NCBI GenBank assembly: GCA_005792355.1
Contig: SXSC01000128.1
Coordinates: 1-38,905 of the forward strand
Direction: 5' to 3'
Source: Opitutaceae bacterium
GTDB taxonomy: Bacteria; Verrucomicrobiota; Verrucomicrobiia; Opitutales; Opitutaceae
Length of the DNA: 38,905 nt
Positions 15,512 to 23,804 of the stretch are shown piece by piece; the first letter of the stretch is position 1; every line of letters begins with the position of its first letter. The position numbers and the translations under genes are program-made. The notes under the pieces are model-generated. The model did not search any database. It saw nothing but the letters and a program-made list of their open reading frames with translations, and was not told the DNA's origin.

Positions 15512-16249
15512 ATGCCAAAGGCGCTGCTCATCGACGACGAACCCGCCGCCCGCGACGACCTGCGCCGCCTCCTCGCTGCGCATCCCGAGGTCGCCATTGC
15601 CGGCGAGTCCGGTCGCGCCAAAGCCGCGGAGGAAATGCTGCGCACGGCGGACTACGATCTGGTGTTCCTTGACGTGGAACTGCGCGGCTGCACCGGCTTC
15701 GATCTGCTGCCGCACGTGCGCCCGGAGGCGCGGATTATTTTTGTGACGGCGCATTCGCATTACGCCGTGCGCGCGTTCGAGGTAAACGCGCTCGATTATC
15801 TTGTGAAACCGATCGCGGCGGCCCGGTTGGAGGCGGCGCTCCGCCGGGCCGCGACCAACGCCGTCGACCCCGCACCCGCGACTCCCAGCCTCATCCCCAC
15901 CGACCTCGTGCACCTGAAGATCGGCAACGGTACCACGCGGTTTGTCGCGCTGGCCGACATCGTGGATATCGAGTCGGACGAAAACTACTCCACGGTGCGC
16001 CTCGGCAACGGTTCGCACGTGCTCGTCCGCCGCACGTTGAAGGCGTGGGAGGATGCGTTGCCGGCGGCGCAATTCGTGCGCGTGCACCGTACGACCATCG
16101 TCAATCTCGCTCGTTATCGCGGCGCCGATCGCCAGACCGAGCGGACGACGGCGCTCCATTTCGACGGCCTGGCCGAGCCGGTGCAGGCCAGCTTCCGTTA
16201 CCTGCCCGAGGTGCGGGCGCACCTCGCCGCTCTTGGTCGGGAGCTGTGA
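15512..16249 (+). CDS. LytTR-type response regulator
   Basis: A 245-residue DNA-binding response regulator, the expected partner of the kinase just upstream. Receiver domain at residues 1-115: acidic pair D8-D9 (LLIDDEPAARDD), phospho-acceptor D54 (LVFLDVELRG), T in FVTAHSHYAVRAFEVNALDY and K in VKPI. The LytTR DNA-binding domain occupies about 135-240 (LVHLKIGNGTTRFVALADI, DIESDENYSTVRLGNG, FVRVHRTTIVNLARY). The ATG at 15512 is chosen over 15458 because it lies directly before the receiver's first strand. LytTR regulators bind pairs of short direct repeats. I could not identify a convincing target site in the intergenic regions. The regulated genes are unknown; the secreted FG-GAP gene next door is a reasonable candidate. 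Confidence 0.93.
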   Translation: MPKALLIDDEPAARDDLRRLLAAHPEVAIAGESGRAKAAEEMLRTADYDLVFLDVELRGCTGFDLLPHVRPEARIIFVTAHSHYAVRAFEVNALDYLVKPIAAARLEAALRRAATNAVDPAPATPSLIPTDLVHLKIGNGTTRFVALADIVDIESDENYSTVRLGNGSHVLVRRTLKAWEDALPAAQFVRVHRTTIVNLARYRGADRQTERTTALHFDGLAEPVQASFRYLPEVRAHLAALGREL

Positions 16250-16279
16250 GCCTTTGCCCCAGCCAACGATGCAGCAGGA

Positions 16280-16383
16280 AACCACGAATGGACCCGAATC
16301 GACACGAATGAAAACGGGTGCGCGACGCCGCCCGGGAACCAGCCACTGGATGGTTGACCCAGAATCAGCGTGCGTTGCGGTTC
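16280..16383 (+). repeat. Dispersed 103-bp repeat, copy B
   Basis: About 90% identical to 11666-11768, with one extra T. Both copies lie upstream of FG-GAP sequence on the + strand. Confidence 0.8.
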
Positions 16384-16519
16384 GCGCCTGGCTCTGAAAT
16401 TCGTGTTTCTTCGTGAACCGTGTGATCTAAACAAGGTGTTCGTCTCCGAGGCGCAAAGTACAGACCACAGAGGTCGAGCGCGGCGGCGCTGCTGCCACCT
16501 GACCCGCCCAGAAATTTGA

Positions 16520-16628
16520 CCGCAGATTTCGCAGATGAACGCAGATGCCAAACCGTGAAGTCCCCAATCCGCCTGCCGCCTTTTTTCTTCTCCTGCCTTT
16601 ATCCGCACTCTCTGCGAAATCTGCGGTT
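16520..16628. repeat. 17-bp perfect inverted repeat
   Basis: accgcagatttcgcaga (16520-16536) is exactly complementary to tctgcgaaatctgcggt (16612-16628), with a 75-base interior containing another cgcagatg word. It looks like a dispersed intergenic palindrome and not a terminator. Confidence 0.6.
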
Positions 16629-16680
16629 CCACTCCGGTGCCTTGAGCCCAGGCTGAGTTTGTCAGAAAAATAGGGTCAAA

Positions 16681-16772
16681 AAGATTCTCCAACATCGGGA
16701 CCGGAAATTTTTCTGTCCAGAATCTTCCTGTCGTACCTCGGAATTGAGACAAAAAAAACGGGACAGAAAAAT
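16681..16772. repeat. Compound AT-rich inverted repeat
   Basis: atttttctgtcc (16707-16718) pairs exactly with ggacagaaaaat (16761-16772), and aagattct (16681-16688) pairs with agaatctt (16719-16726). The 'gtcagaaaaatagggtc' word nearby (16662) repeats the same theme. The base composition differs sharply from the surroundings. Confidence 0.55.
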
Positions 16773-16998
16773 ATCCCGGACCCGACCGACTGGGGTGGGG
16801 CCAAAATATCTTGTTCAGTTGGGGCTCCGCGACGCTGACCTGAATTGCGCGCGTCTGCTTTCGACGGGTCCGGGCCTCCTCCCTTGCCGCCGGTGCCGCG
16901 TTTGCCGCCGGCTGTTCGTCACAAATTTCCGCTCGCTCGTCACCGGGAGCTTGTGCAATCGCCATTAGGATGCTTTTTGATGCCCATTAGCCCCGCGC

Positions 16999-19749
16999 TT
17001 GCCCATCGCTGCACGTCACCGGCCCGCGTTTCGCTCCGACCCCCCGTTCCCTCTCTGTATTAATGCTAACACACATCCCCAGTCCCGTCGGCTCAGCCTG
17101 CGCTTGGTTACCCATGCGCGCGCCCTGCTGGCTGTTTCCGCACTGGCCACAGTTGCGGTGACCACGCCTTCGTTCGCCCAAGCACCCACCTTCAACGCGC
17201 TCGTCACGACCGATACCGGTAACCCAAACTACGAGCACCCCCAGTTGGCGGGGGTCGGGGACTTCAACGGAGATGGCAAGTTGGACGCCCTCGTCATCAT
17301 GGGCTCGGAGAACCTCCGGCTGATGCTCGGCAACGGCAACGGCACGTTCACCCTGCACGCTCTCATCACTCCAGGGGCCGGCAATCAGTATTCGGTCAAG
17401 GTCGCCGATTTGAACGGGGACGGCAGGCTCGACGCCATCACCGCGAGCAACCAGGGTAATCTCGCGGCAGCCGTGTTGATTAATACCGGCAATGTTGCCG
17501 GTGTGCCCCAATTCAGCGTCACGAATTATACCAACCCGGGCTTTGGCACCAGTGGTCTTCGCAGCCTCACGGTCGGTGATCTAAATGGTGACGGTAATCC
17601 AGACTTCATCGTGGGCAACGCGAACGGCGGTCTTCGGGTGTGGATGAACAACGGCAATGGCACTTTTACCGGGGGACAATATTTTAACCTCAAGCCGGGT
17701 GCTGGCGGGCCCTCCGTCGGGCCAGGCGTGATTGCGGATATGAACGCCGACGGCAAGGCCGATTACCTCGTGTCCAGTAATCAGAACTGGGCGACCAATA
17801 TCTTCTGGGGCAACGGCGACGGCACATTTCAGGCGACGACGCCCACCATCATTTCTTCACTCGGGCAGTGGCCCGTCGTTGCTGATGTGAACAACGATGG
17901 CAAGCCGGACTTCCTCGAGGTTGACAGCCACAGTTACGTTTTCAACGCGGTTACCGGCCAGTTCGTGTTGGACCAGTTCGGCCAGTATATTCCCGCTCCC
18001 AGCAGCAGCAAGCTGATGGTCTACCTGAATAACGGCAACGGAACCTTCACCGGCCCCACCCTGTATTCCACGGGCCTCGACTACCCAGCCACGCTGGCCC
18101 TCACCGACATGAACGGTGACGGAAAAAAGGATGTGGTAACGAGCGACTTCTACAACGGTTCTGGTACCAATAATGTCGCGGTGCTTCTCGGGAATGGGGA
18201 CGGGACGTTCGGCGCCCCAAATCTCCACAACGCCACTCGGCGCGCATTGGATTTGGCGGTGGGCGATTTCAACAGCGACGGCAAGCCCGACATCGCGACC
18301 GTCGGTTTTAATGACAACAAATACGGCGTGCTGTTGAACACCACGCCGTCGGCCATCACGCCGTTGGTGAACGGCACTCGCACGACCACCAATGGCGAAG
18401 CGTGGAAACAATACAGCACCACGTTTACGCCCACCATCACCGGCAACTACACCCTCAAGTTCTTTATTCCGCCCGACAACACCGCCTATGCCAACAGCGC
18501 TCCCGCGATCTATCTCGATGATGTGCGGGTGACCTCCGGCGCGACCGAGCTGTTTCGCTCGGGCTTCGAGAGTCCCGTGATTGCGAGCGGCGGCTTCACC
18601 TATTTTGCCGCGCCCAATTACTCGACGGGTTCGGTCACGGCCGGCGACTGGGTTTACTACAGCACCAGCGGTATCATCAACGGAGCCGGGCTCGCTTGGG
18701 ATTCCAACCATACCGCCCAGGAAGGAAACCAGCGTGCGGTTCTGCAGGCCGCGCCCCCCAGCTTTAATCGATACGGTGCAATCACCACCGCGAGCACCAT
18801 GGCGTTGACCGCCGGGCAGACCTACACGGCTACTTTCTGGCAGGCTTCGCGCACCGGCACAGGGTTCAGTAACGGAACACTCACCAACGCGGTGGCGTTC
18901 AACTATGTGCCGCCGTCCGACTCCACGGCGCCGGTCATCACCGGCCCGGGCAACCTCATCCGCGAAGCGACCAGCGCCGCCGGCGCCGTCGTGAACTTCA
19001 CCGCCACCGCGACGGATAACGTGGATGGCCCCGTGGCCGTGGTCGCCAGTCCGGCCTCCGGCAGCACCTTCGCGATCGGCACCACGCCGGTCGGGCTCGC
19101 CGCCAGCGACGCTGCGGGCAACACCGACACCGGCTCGTTCACCATCACTGTGCGCGACACCACCGCTCCCACGATCACGAGCGTGCCAGCCAACCAGGTG
19201 ATTGAGGCTACGAGCGCCGCCGGTGCCGTCGCGACCTTTGGTGCCGCCACGGCGACCGATGCCGTTGGCCCCGTCACGCTCACGTATAGCGCCGCCTCCG
19301 GCAGCACGTTCGCGATCGGCGCGACCACCGTTACCGTCACCGCGAAGGACGCCTACAACAACAACTCCACCAGTTCGTTCAGCATCAAGGTGCAGGACAC
19401 GGCCGCGCCGGCGATCACGAGCTTGAGCACCAACGCGCCGACGCTCTGGCCGCCGAACCACAAGATGGTGGCCGTCACCGTCAGCGCCGCCGCCAGCGAT
19501 CTCGTGGGCGTCGCCTCGCTCAAGATCGTCTCCGTCACGAGCAACGAGCCCGACAACGGCCTCGGCGACGGTGATACGGCGAACGATATCCAAATCACCG
19601 GCAATCTCACGGTGAACCTCCGCGCCGAACGCGGCGGCGGTGGCAACGGTCGCATCTACACGATCACCGTCGAAGCGAAGGACGCTGCGGGCAACGCGAG
19701 CACGAAGACGGTCGCGGTCACCGTGCCGAAGAATCAGAACGGGAAGTAA
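16999..19749 (+). CDS. Secreted FG-GAP (VCBS) repeat protein with HYR domains
   Basis: A 916-residue exported, probably surface or extracellular, calcium-binding adhesion-type protein. The first 35 residues look non-coding. The true start may be the TTG at 17104, giving a clean signal (VTHARALLAVSALATVAVTTPSFAQA). The only cysteine lies before that point. Seven calcium-loop motifs follow from residue ~88: DFNGDGKLD, DLNGDGRLD, DLNGDGNPD, DMNADGKAD, DVNNDGKPD, DMNGDGKKD and DFNSDGKPD, which is about one seven-bladed FG-GAP propeller. Residues ~455-635 form a beta-rich carbohydrate-binding-like module (YLDDVRVTSGATELFRSGFE, DWVYYSTSG). Two HYR repeats (from ~640 and ~720, each opening with D-[ST]-T-A-P) and a third related module (~800-916) end the protein. 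A strong terminator follows. No catalytic site is visible. Confidence 0.87.
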   Translation: MPIAARHRPAFRSDPPFPLCINANTHPQSRRLSLRLVTHARALLAVSALATVAVTTPSFAQAPTFNALVTTDTGNPNYEHPQLAGVGDFNGDGKLDALVIMGSENLRLMLGNGNGTFTLHALITPGAGNQYSVKVADLNGDGRLDAITASNQGNLAAAVLINTGNVAGVPQFSVTNYTNPGFGTSGLRSLTVGDLNGDGNPDFIVGNANGGLRVWMNNGNGTFTGGQYFNLKPGAGGPSVGPGVIADMNADGKADYLVSSNQNWATNIFWGNGDGTFQATTPTIISSLGQWPVVADVNNDGKPDFLEVDSHSYVFNAVTGQFVLDQFGQYIPAPSSSKLMVYLNNGNGTFTGPTLYSTGLDYPATLALTDMNGDGKKDVVTSDFYNGSGTNNVAVLLGNGDGTFGAPNLHNATRRALDLAVGDFNSDGKPDIATVGFNDNKYGVLLNTTPSAITPLVNGTRTTTNGEAWKQYSTTFTPTITGNYTLKFFIPPDNTAYANSAPAIYLDDVRVTSGATELFRSGFESPVIASGGFTYFAAPNYSTGSVTAGDWVYYSTSGIINGAGLAWDSNHTAQEGNQRAVLQAAPPSFNRYGAITTASTMALTAGQTYTATFWQASRTGTGFSNGTLTNAVAFNYVPPSDSTAPVITGPGNLIREATSAAGAVVNFTATATDNVDGPVAVVASPASGSTFAIGTTPVGLAASDAAGNTDTGSFTITVRDTTAPTITSVPANQVIEATSAAGAVATFGAATATDAVGPVTLTYSAASGSTFAIGATTVTVTAKDAYNNNSTSSFSIKVQDTAAPAITSLSTNAPTLWPPNHKMVAVTVSAAASDLVGVASLKIVSVTSNEPDNGLGDGDTANDIQITGNLTVNLRAERGGGGNGRIYTITVEAKDAAGNASTKTVAVTVPKNQNGK

Positions 19750-19774
19750 TCAACCGCCAGATTCGTTTCTTGCG

Positions 19775-19805
19775 AGAGCCCGCCTTCACCGGCGGGCTCT
19801 TTTTG
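19775..19805 (+). terminator. Rho-independent terminator of the FG-GAP gene
   Basis: Perfect 10-bp GC-rich stem agagcccgcc (19775-19784) / ggcgggctct (19791-19800), loop ttcacc, then a run of five T. It lies 26 bases after the stop at 19749 and 44 bases before the end of the convergent trmH. Confidence 0.9.
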
Positions 19806-19848
19806 TGTGCGGACCGGCGCGAGTCCGGCCGGGAAATCCCAACGGACC

Positions 19849-20682
19849 CTACCGCCCACGGCGCAACTGATCGCAGATGATGCCGGCGGCGACGGCGGCG
19901 TTGAGCGACTCGGCGGCGCCGTGGCGGGGGATGGTCACGCCCCGGGTCACCCGGTGTCGGACGGAAGCGGATACGCCACGACCCTCGCTGCCGATCACGA
20001 CCACCGCGTCGCGCATGGCCGGCAGCGTGTGGACATCGTCCCCGGCGAGTTCGCAGCCGAGGATGGGCATCGCGGGCGCGGAGCCGGCGAGGCCGGCGAG
20101 GGCGGCGGCGAGATCCGCGGTGAAGGTGCGCACCCGCGCAAACGAACCCATGCTCGCGTTGATCACTTTCTGGCTGAACAAATCGGCGCAGTCGGGCGAG
20201 AGCACCACGCGATCGAAGGCGAACCAGTCGGCGATGCGCAGGAGCGTGCCGACGTTGCCGGGGTCCTGCACACCGTCGAGCGCGAGGGTGAGGCCGCGGT
20301 CGAGCTCGCCGGGTGCCAGCGGCGTGCGTTCAATTCTGCCCACGGCGAGCACGCTCGATGGCGTGGGGAAGTGGCTCGCGCGGGCCATGTCGGCCTCGGT
20401 GAGGCGGATGACCTCGGGGTGGGGGCGGGGTGCCCTCACCCCGTTCTGAGGCGAGCGGGACGAGGGCGTCCCGCCTCCAGCGATCCCCGGCCACGCCTCG
20501 GTCGCGTAGAGTTCCACGAAGGGGAATCCGGCGGCGAGCAGTTCGGCGACGACCTTCTCGCCCTCGACGACGAACAGGCAGGCCGCCTCGCGGTTTTTTT
20601 TCTCGCGCAGTGAGCGCAGGCGTTGGAGCTCGGCCTTGGTCAGCACGGGCGCATGCTCCACCGGCTCACTTGCCGGTGGCAA
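19849..20682 (-). CDS. TrmH/SpoU-family rRNA/tRNA 2'-O-methyltransferase
   Basis: A 277-residue SPOUT methyltransferase that transfers a methyl group from S-adenosylmethionine to a ribose 2'-OH of rRNA or tRNA. The N-terminal substrate-binding part is at ~10-100 (LRSLREKKNREAACLFVVEG). Knotted SPOUT domain: motif 1 LDGVQDPGNVGTLLRIADW (135-153), motif 2 VVIGSEGRGVS (228-238), motif 3 TIPRHGAAESLNAAVAAGI (250-268). The target (RlmB-like or other) cannot be decided from sequence alone. The linker at residues 68-88 is encoded by a palindromic repeat element (copy 2 of the one in the sulfatase) that lengthens the protein by about 20 residues between the two domains, where it should be tolerated. 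The start codon overlaps the end of the upstream membrane-protein gene by 17 bases, suggesting co-transcription. Confidence 0.93.
   Translation of the reverse strand: MPPASEPVEHAPVLTKAELQRLRSLREKKNREAACLFVVEGEKVVAELLAAGFPFVELYATEAWPGIAGGGTPSSRSPQNGVRAPRPHPEVIRLTEADMARASHFPTPSSVLAVGRIERTPLAPGELDRGLTLALDGVQDPGNVGTLLRIADWFAFDRVVLSPDCADLFSQKVINASMGSFARVRTFTADLAAALAGLAGSAPAMPILGCELAGDDVHTLPAMRDAVVVIGSEGRGVSASVRHRVTRGVTIPRHGAAESLNAAVAAGIICDQLRRGR
20418..20480. repeat. Palindromic element inside trmH (copy 2)
   Basis: The left arm (20421-20442) and right arm (about 20459-20479) are complementary with a few mismatches. 24 bases at 20420-20443 are identical to 7852-7875 in the sulfatase, and both copies end in a ...cccgcctccag word. 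On the - strand it is read in frame as residues 68-88 of TrmH (IAGGGTPSSRSPQNGVRAPR). Confidence 0.75.
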
Positions 20683-22363
20683 GGATGCCCTGGCCCTGGC
20701 CGGTGAGATCGAGGCGGTGGGCCGTCAGGCTGAACTCCGCGCCACGCCCGGATTGGATCAGGATTCCGATCTGGAAATTTTCCGCGGGCAGCAGCCAGCG
20801 CTGGAGCTGGAAGCGGAAGCCGGACTGCCGCCACTTTTCGGCAGGATGGGCCGAACTCACATCCAACCGCTCCATCGGCAGCGTCGTGAAAATGTGCCGC
20901 GACTTCTCCGACTGCAGGACCACGTGGACCTGCCCCGGCTTGGATTCGAGACCCCGGATGGCCGCCCAACCTTCGATGGCCACGAGGGTGCCGGTGACCG
21001 GGATGCGGTCGACGAAATAGAGGAGGTCGCCGACCTCGCGGGGATCGCGCGGGCGCACTTCGTGGCACAGTTGGGGCAGGCGATAGATGCCGGCCGCTTC
21101 GACCGCGCGAACGGTCGTGTTGGTGTATTCGGGAACCGGATGCAGATAAAACGGTCCCCCGCCGTCGCGGCCGAGGCGCAGGAAATTTTCGAGGGCGCTG
21201 TCGCGGCAGATAATCCAGCTCCGCGCGTCGGAGGCGGCCAGGACGTTGGCCGCGATGTTGAACCCCACGAGCAGCGGCACGGTGCGCAGGAGGGCGCGGC
21301 GGGGCCGGGCCGGGTCGGGCGCGGCGTTGAGCTGGACGTAGATGACGAGTGCCCACACGAGGCAACTGAGCACGTAATAGCGGGAGTGCACATGCCCGCT
21401 GACGACGTCGACCCGGCCGAGGGCCACCAGCAGCAGGGCGCCGGCGGCCCAGGCGGCCAGCGGCAGGGCGATCCGCTCGCGGGTCAAAATCTCGGAGCGG
21501 AGCTGGGTGCCGAACCAGACGACGAGTGCCGCCCCGAGCCAGGGCGCGAGGATCGCATGGCCGAGCGCGACCGGGGCTCCGAGCAGGGCCAGCCAGTAGC
21601 GGCCCACGCGGCCGAGTCCGGCGAGCGAAAAATCGCCGATGGCGTGACCGGTGTTCATGGCGTAGCCGGTGAAGAAGCAGCCGATCGCCACCACGGCCAG
21701 CGCGCCCCACGCCTTGAGGTGGTTCCAGCGGCGGGCGTGAAGCAGGACGAGCGCACCGACCGGCCACACGAGGAGACCCTGGGCGAGGGTGAACGTGGCC
21801 AACCCCGCGGCCGTGCCCGCGAGCGCCACGCCGCCGGCGCTGCCTCGATTGAGCGCGGCGAACGTGATGGTCGCCAGGGTGACCACTTGAAAATGATCGA
21901 TGGAAGAACCCGACCAGAAGAAGTTCTCAAAATGCTGGAGCTGGAACAGCAGGAAAGGCAGCACCACGGCCAACTGCAGCCGCCGCACCGCGGTGCCGGC
22001 GGTGGCGATCAACACGCCGCAGACCCCAAAGAGGAACAGGTTTCCGATGATACCGATGACGGTGAAGTTCACGGTGCCGGTCATCCAGTAGCTGGCGGCG
22101 ACCAGCAGCCGGCTTGTCACCATGCGGTGCTCGTTGTTGAGCGCGAAGAGCTGGGCGAAGATGTCGCGCCCCGTCGGGGAGGCCTTAAGTTTCAGGAGAA
22201 AGTCGAGGACGGTGTCGATTTCGTCCCAGTAGGCGGCGTTGCGAAACGTCAATGCCGTGCGCACGACCATATACCCGACAGGGAGCAGGGCGAGGGCGAG
22301 GAGGCCGGGAACGAGCAGTCGCTCGGACCAGGTGCGGGTCGACGCTGGGGAGGCGGCTGACAT
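20666..22363 (-). CDS. Polytopic membrane protein, GT-C glycosyltransferase-like
   Basis: A 565-residue inner-membrane protein. The ATG at 22363 (MSAASPASTRTWSERLLVPGLL) is preferred; the 37-residue upstream extension to 22474 lacks protein character. About ten hydrophobic segments occupy residues 10-370, beginning LLVPGLLALALLPVGYMVV. The first extracytoplasmic loop carries acidic AYWDEIDTVLDFLL and then NNEHRMVTSRLL. An acidic Asp/Glu pair in this loop is the hallmark of GT-C enzymes, which use lipid-linked sugars. The C-terminal ~110 residues form a soluble beta-rich periplasmic domain (VAIEGWAAIRGLESKPGQVH). I do not recognise a named family, so the catalytic role is an inference. It overlaps trmH by 17 bases on the same strand. 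Confidence 0.75.
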   Translation of the reverse strand: MSAASPASTRTWSERLLVPGLLALALLPVGYMVVRTALTFRNAAYWDEIDTVLDFLLKLKASPTGRDIFAQLFALNNEHRMVTSRLLVAASYWMTGTVNFTVIGIIGNLFLFGVCGVLIATAGTAVRRLQLAVVLPFLLFQLQHFENFFWSGSSIDHFQVVTLATITFAALNRGSAGGVALAGTAAGLATFTLAQGLLVWPVGALVLLHARRWNHLKAWGALAVVAIGCFFTGYAMNTGHAIGDFSLAGLGRVGRYWLALLGAPVALGHAILAPWLGAALVVWFGTQLRSEILTRERIALPLAAWAAGALLLVALGRVDVVSGHVHSRYYVLSCLVWALVIYVQLNAAPDPARPRRALLRTVPLLVGFNIAANVLAASDARSWIICRDSALENFLRLGRDGGGPFYLHPVPEYTNTTVRAVEAAGIYRLPQLCHEVRPRDPREVGDLLYFVDRIPVTGTLVAIEGWAAIRGLESKPGQVHVVLQSEKSRHIFTTLPMERLDVSSAHPAEKWRQSGFRFQLQRWLLPAENFQIGILIQSGRGAEFSLTAHRLDLTGQGQGILATGK

Positions 22364-22565
22364 CAGGCGAAGGAGTCGGGGCGAGGTCGGCGCACAGAGT
22401 GTAGCGTCATGGAAGTGGAGGAGTGGAAGGCACGCCCGGGAAACGCAAACTGGATGGGGCAAGAGTTCGGGCAAGGTTTTACTTTGGAATTCCGCCAGCG
22501 GTCCGGCTCAAGTCGGGGTGGTTAATTCCTTTTCATTGCCCGGGCGGATCGTATGCTCCGCGCCC

Positions 22566-23801
22566 ATGAAACGCCTCGCTCCATGGACGCTCTTGTTAGT
22601 GACGCTGCTGGTGGTCATCGTGCCGTTGGCGCTGGCGGCGGCGACCACGGCCGCAACGCCGGCCAAGGCGAATCGCTCGCCGGCCGCGCCAATCGCTTCG
22701 GCGCTCTCGACCGTCACGGGCATCGCGATCTCGCCGCTGCTCGGCACCGGCGCCTACGGTCTGTATCAGTGGGTGGCGGCGAAGGACGATGCGGCGCGCG
22801 CCGCGTTGCCGTGGTACGCGCAATGGACGTTTTGGGCCCCGGCACTGCTCCTCGTCGGCCTCTGCGCGGCGAAGGACGGGTTGGGCGCGATGGTGCCTCC
22901 CGGTTGGAAGAAGCCGCTGGATGTGTTGGAGACGGTGGAAAACAAGTTCAGCGGATTGATCGCGGCGGGCGCGGTGGTGCCGTTTGCGGTCAGCACGATG
23001 ACGAAGATGATGTTCGAAAGCGGCGCGGTTGCGGCGGCGGACGGCCCGGTGCTGGCGCAGAGCGGCGTGGCGGCGATTCACCTCGCGGCGGTCGATCTTA
23101 CGTGGCTGCTCAATCTGCTGACGGTGCCGTTTGGCCTCGCCGTGTTTGGCGTGGTCTGGCTCGCCTCGCATGCCATCAACGTGTTGATTTTGCTCAGCCC
23201 GTGGGGCGCGATCGACGCGGGGCTGAAGACCGCGCGCACGGCGCTGCTGGGCCTGGTGACCGTGGCGGCCACGCTCGACCCGTGGATCGGGGCGGTGCTC
23301 TCGCTCGTGGTGGTCGTGATCGCCTACTTTGTGGCGGGCTGGGCCTTCCGCCTGACGGTGTTTGGCACGGTGTTTTCCTGGGACTTCATCACGCGCCGCC
23401 GCCATCGCTTTTCGCCGCCGGAAAATGACAACCTGATGTTTGCCGGTGCGAATTGCCCCGGTGTGCCGCTGCGAACTTACGGCCGGCTGGTGCAGCGCAC
23501 GCAGGGCGGGCTCGAGTTTGTTTACCGCCCGTGGCTCGTCCTGGCGCCGAGGATGGCGCCGATTGTGGCCGAACCGAAAACGCTCGCCGTCGGAGAAGGC
23601 TTGTTTTTTTCGGACATCGTGACGGACAACGGACGGACGTTGTTCTCGCTGCCGCCGCGTTATCGCGGGCACGAAGGGGTGGTGGCGCGGGCGTATCTGA
23701 TGGGCGGCGGCGTGCAGCCGGCGGGTCTGCGGAAGGCGTGGAGCGCGCTGCGCGAGATGCTCGGCGGGCGGGCGTTGAAAAATGAGCCGCACGCGGCCTA
23801 G
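22566..23801 (+). CDS. Membrane protein of unknown function
   Basis: A 411-residue protein. The ATG at 22566 is chosen because it directly precedes the first hydrophobic stretch (MKRLAPWTLLLVTLLVVIVP); the frame is open upstream but not protein-like. At least six membrane-spanning or re-entrant hydrophobic segments occur at ~1-25, 50-65, 90-110, 130-150, 180-225 and 240-275 (LDPWIGAVLSLVVVVIAYFV). They are followed by a soluble C-terminal part (FSWDFITRRRHRF, GVPLRTYGRLVQRTQGG, FSLPPRYRGHEG). I do not recognise a family. The stop is only 3 bases before the start of the Gfo/Idh/MocA gene, so the two are probably co-translated. Divergent from the GT-C-like gene, sharing a ~200-base region with it that would hold both promoters. 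Confidence 0.75.
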   Translation: MKRLAPWTLLLVTLLVVIVPLALAAATTAATPAKANRSPAAPIASALSTVTGIAISPLLGTGAYGLYQWVAAKDDAARAALPWYAQWTFWAPALLLVGLCAAKDGLGAMVPPGWKKPLDVLETVENKFSGLIAAGAVVPFAVSTMTKMMFESGAVAAADGPVLAQSGVAAIHLAAVDLTWLLNLLTVPFGLAVFGVVWLASHAINVLILLSPWGAIDAGLKTARTALLGLVTVAATLDPWIGAVLSLVVVVIAYFVAGWAFRLTVFGTVFSWDFITRRRHRFSPPENDNLMFAGANCPGVPLRTYGRLVQRTQGGLEFVYRPWLVLAPRMAPIVAEPKTLAVGEGLFFSDIVTDNGRTLFSLPPRYRGHEGVVARAYLMGGGVQPAGLRKAWSALREMLGGRALKNEPHAA

Positions 23802-23804
23802 GCG

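Larger units (their letters stand above)
16250..16998. other. Long repeat-bearing intergenic region
   Basis: About 750 bases with no gene. From left to right it holds the dispersed repeat copy B (16280-16383), a 17-bp perfect inverted repeat (16520-16536 with 16612-16628) and a compound AT-rich inverted repeat (16681-16772). The promoter of the FG-GAP gene must lie in the last part, but no clear box can be named. Confidence 0.6.
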
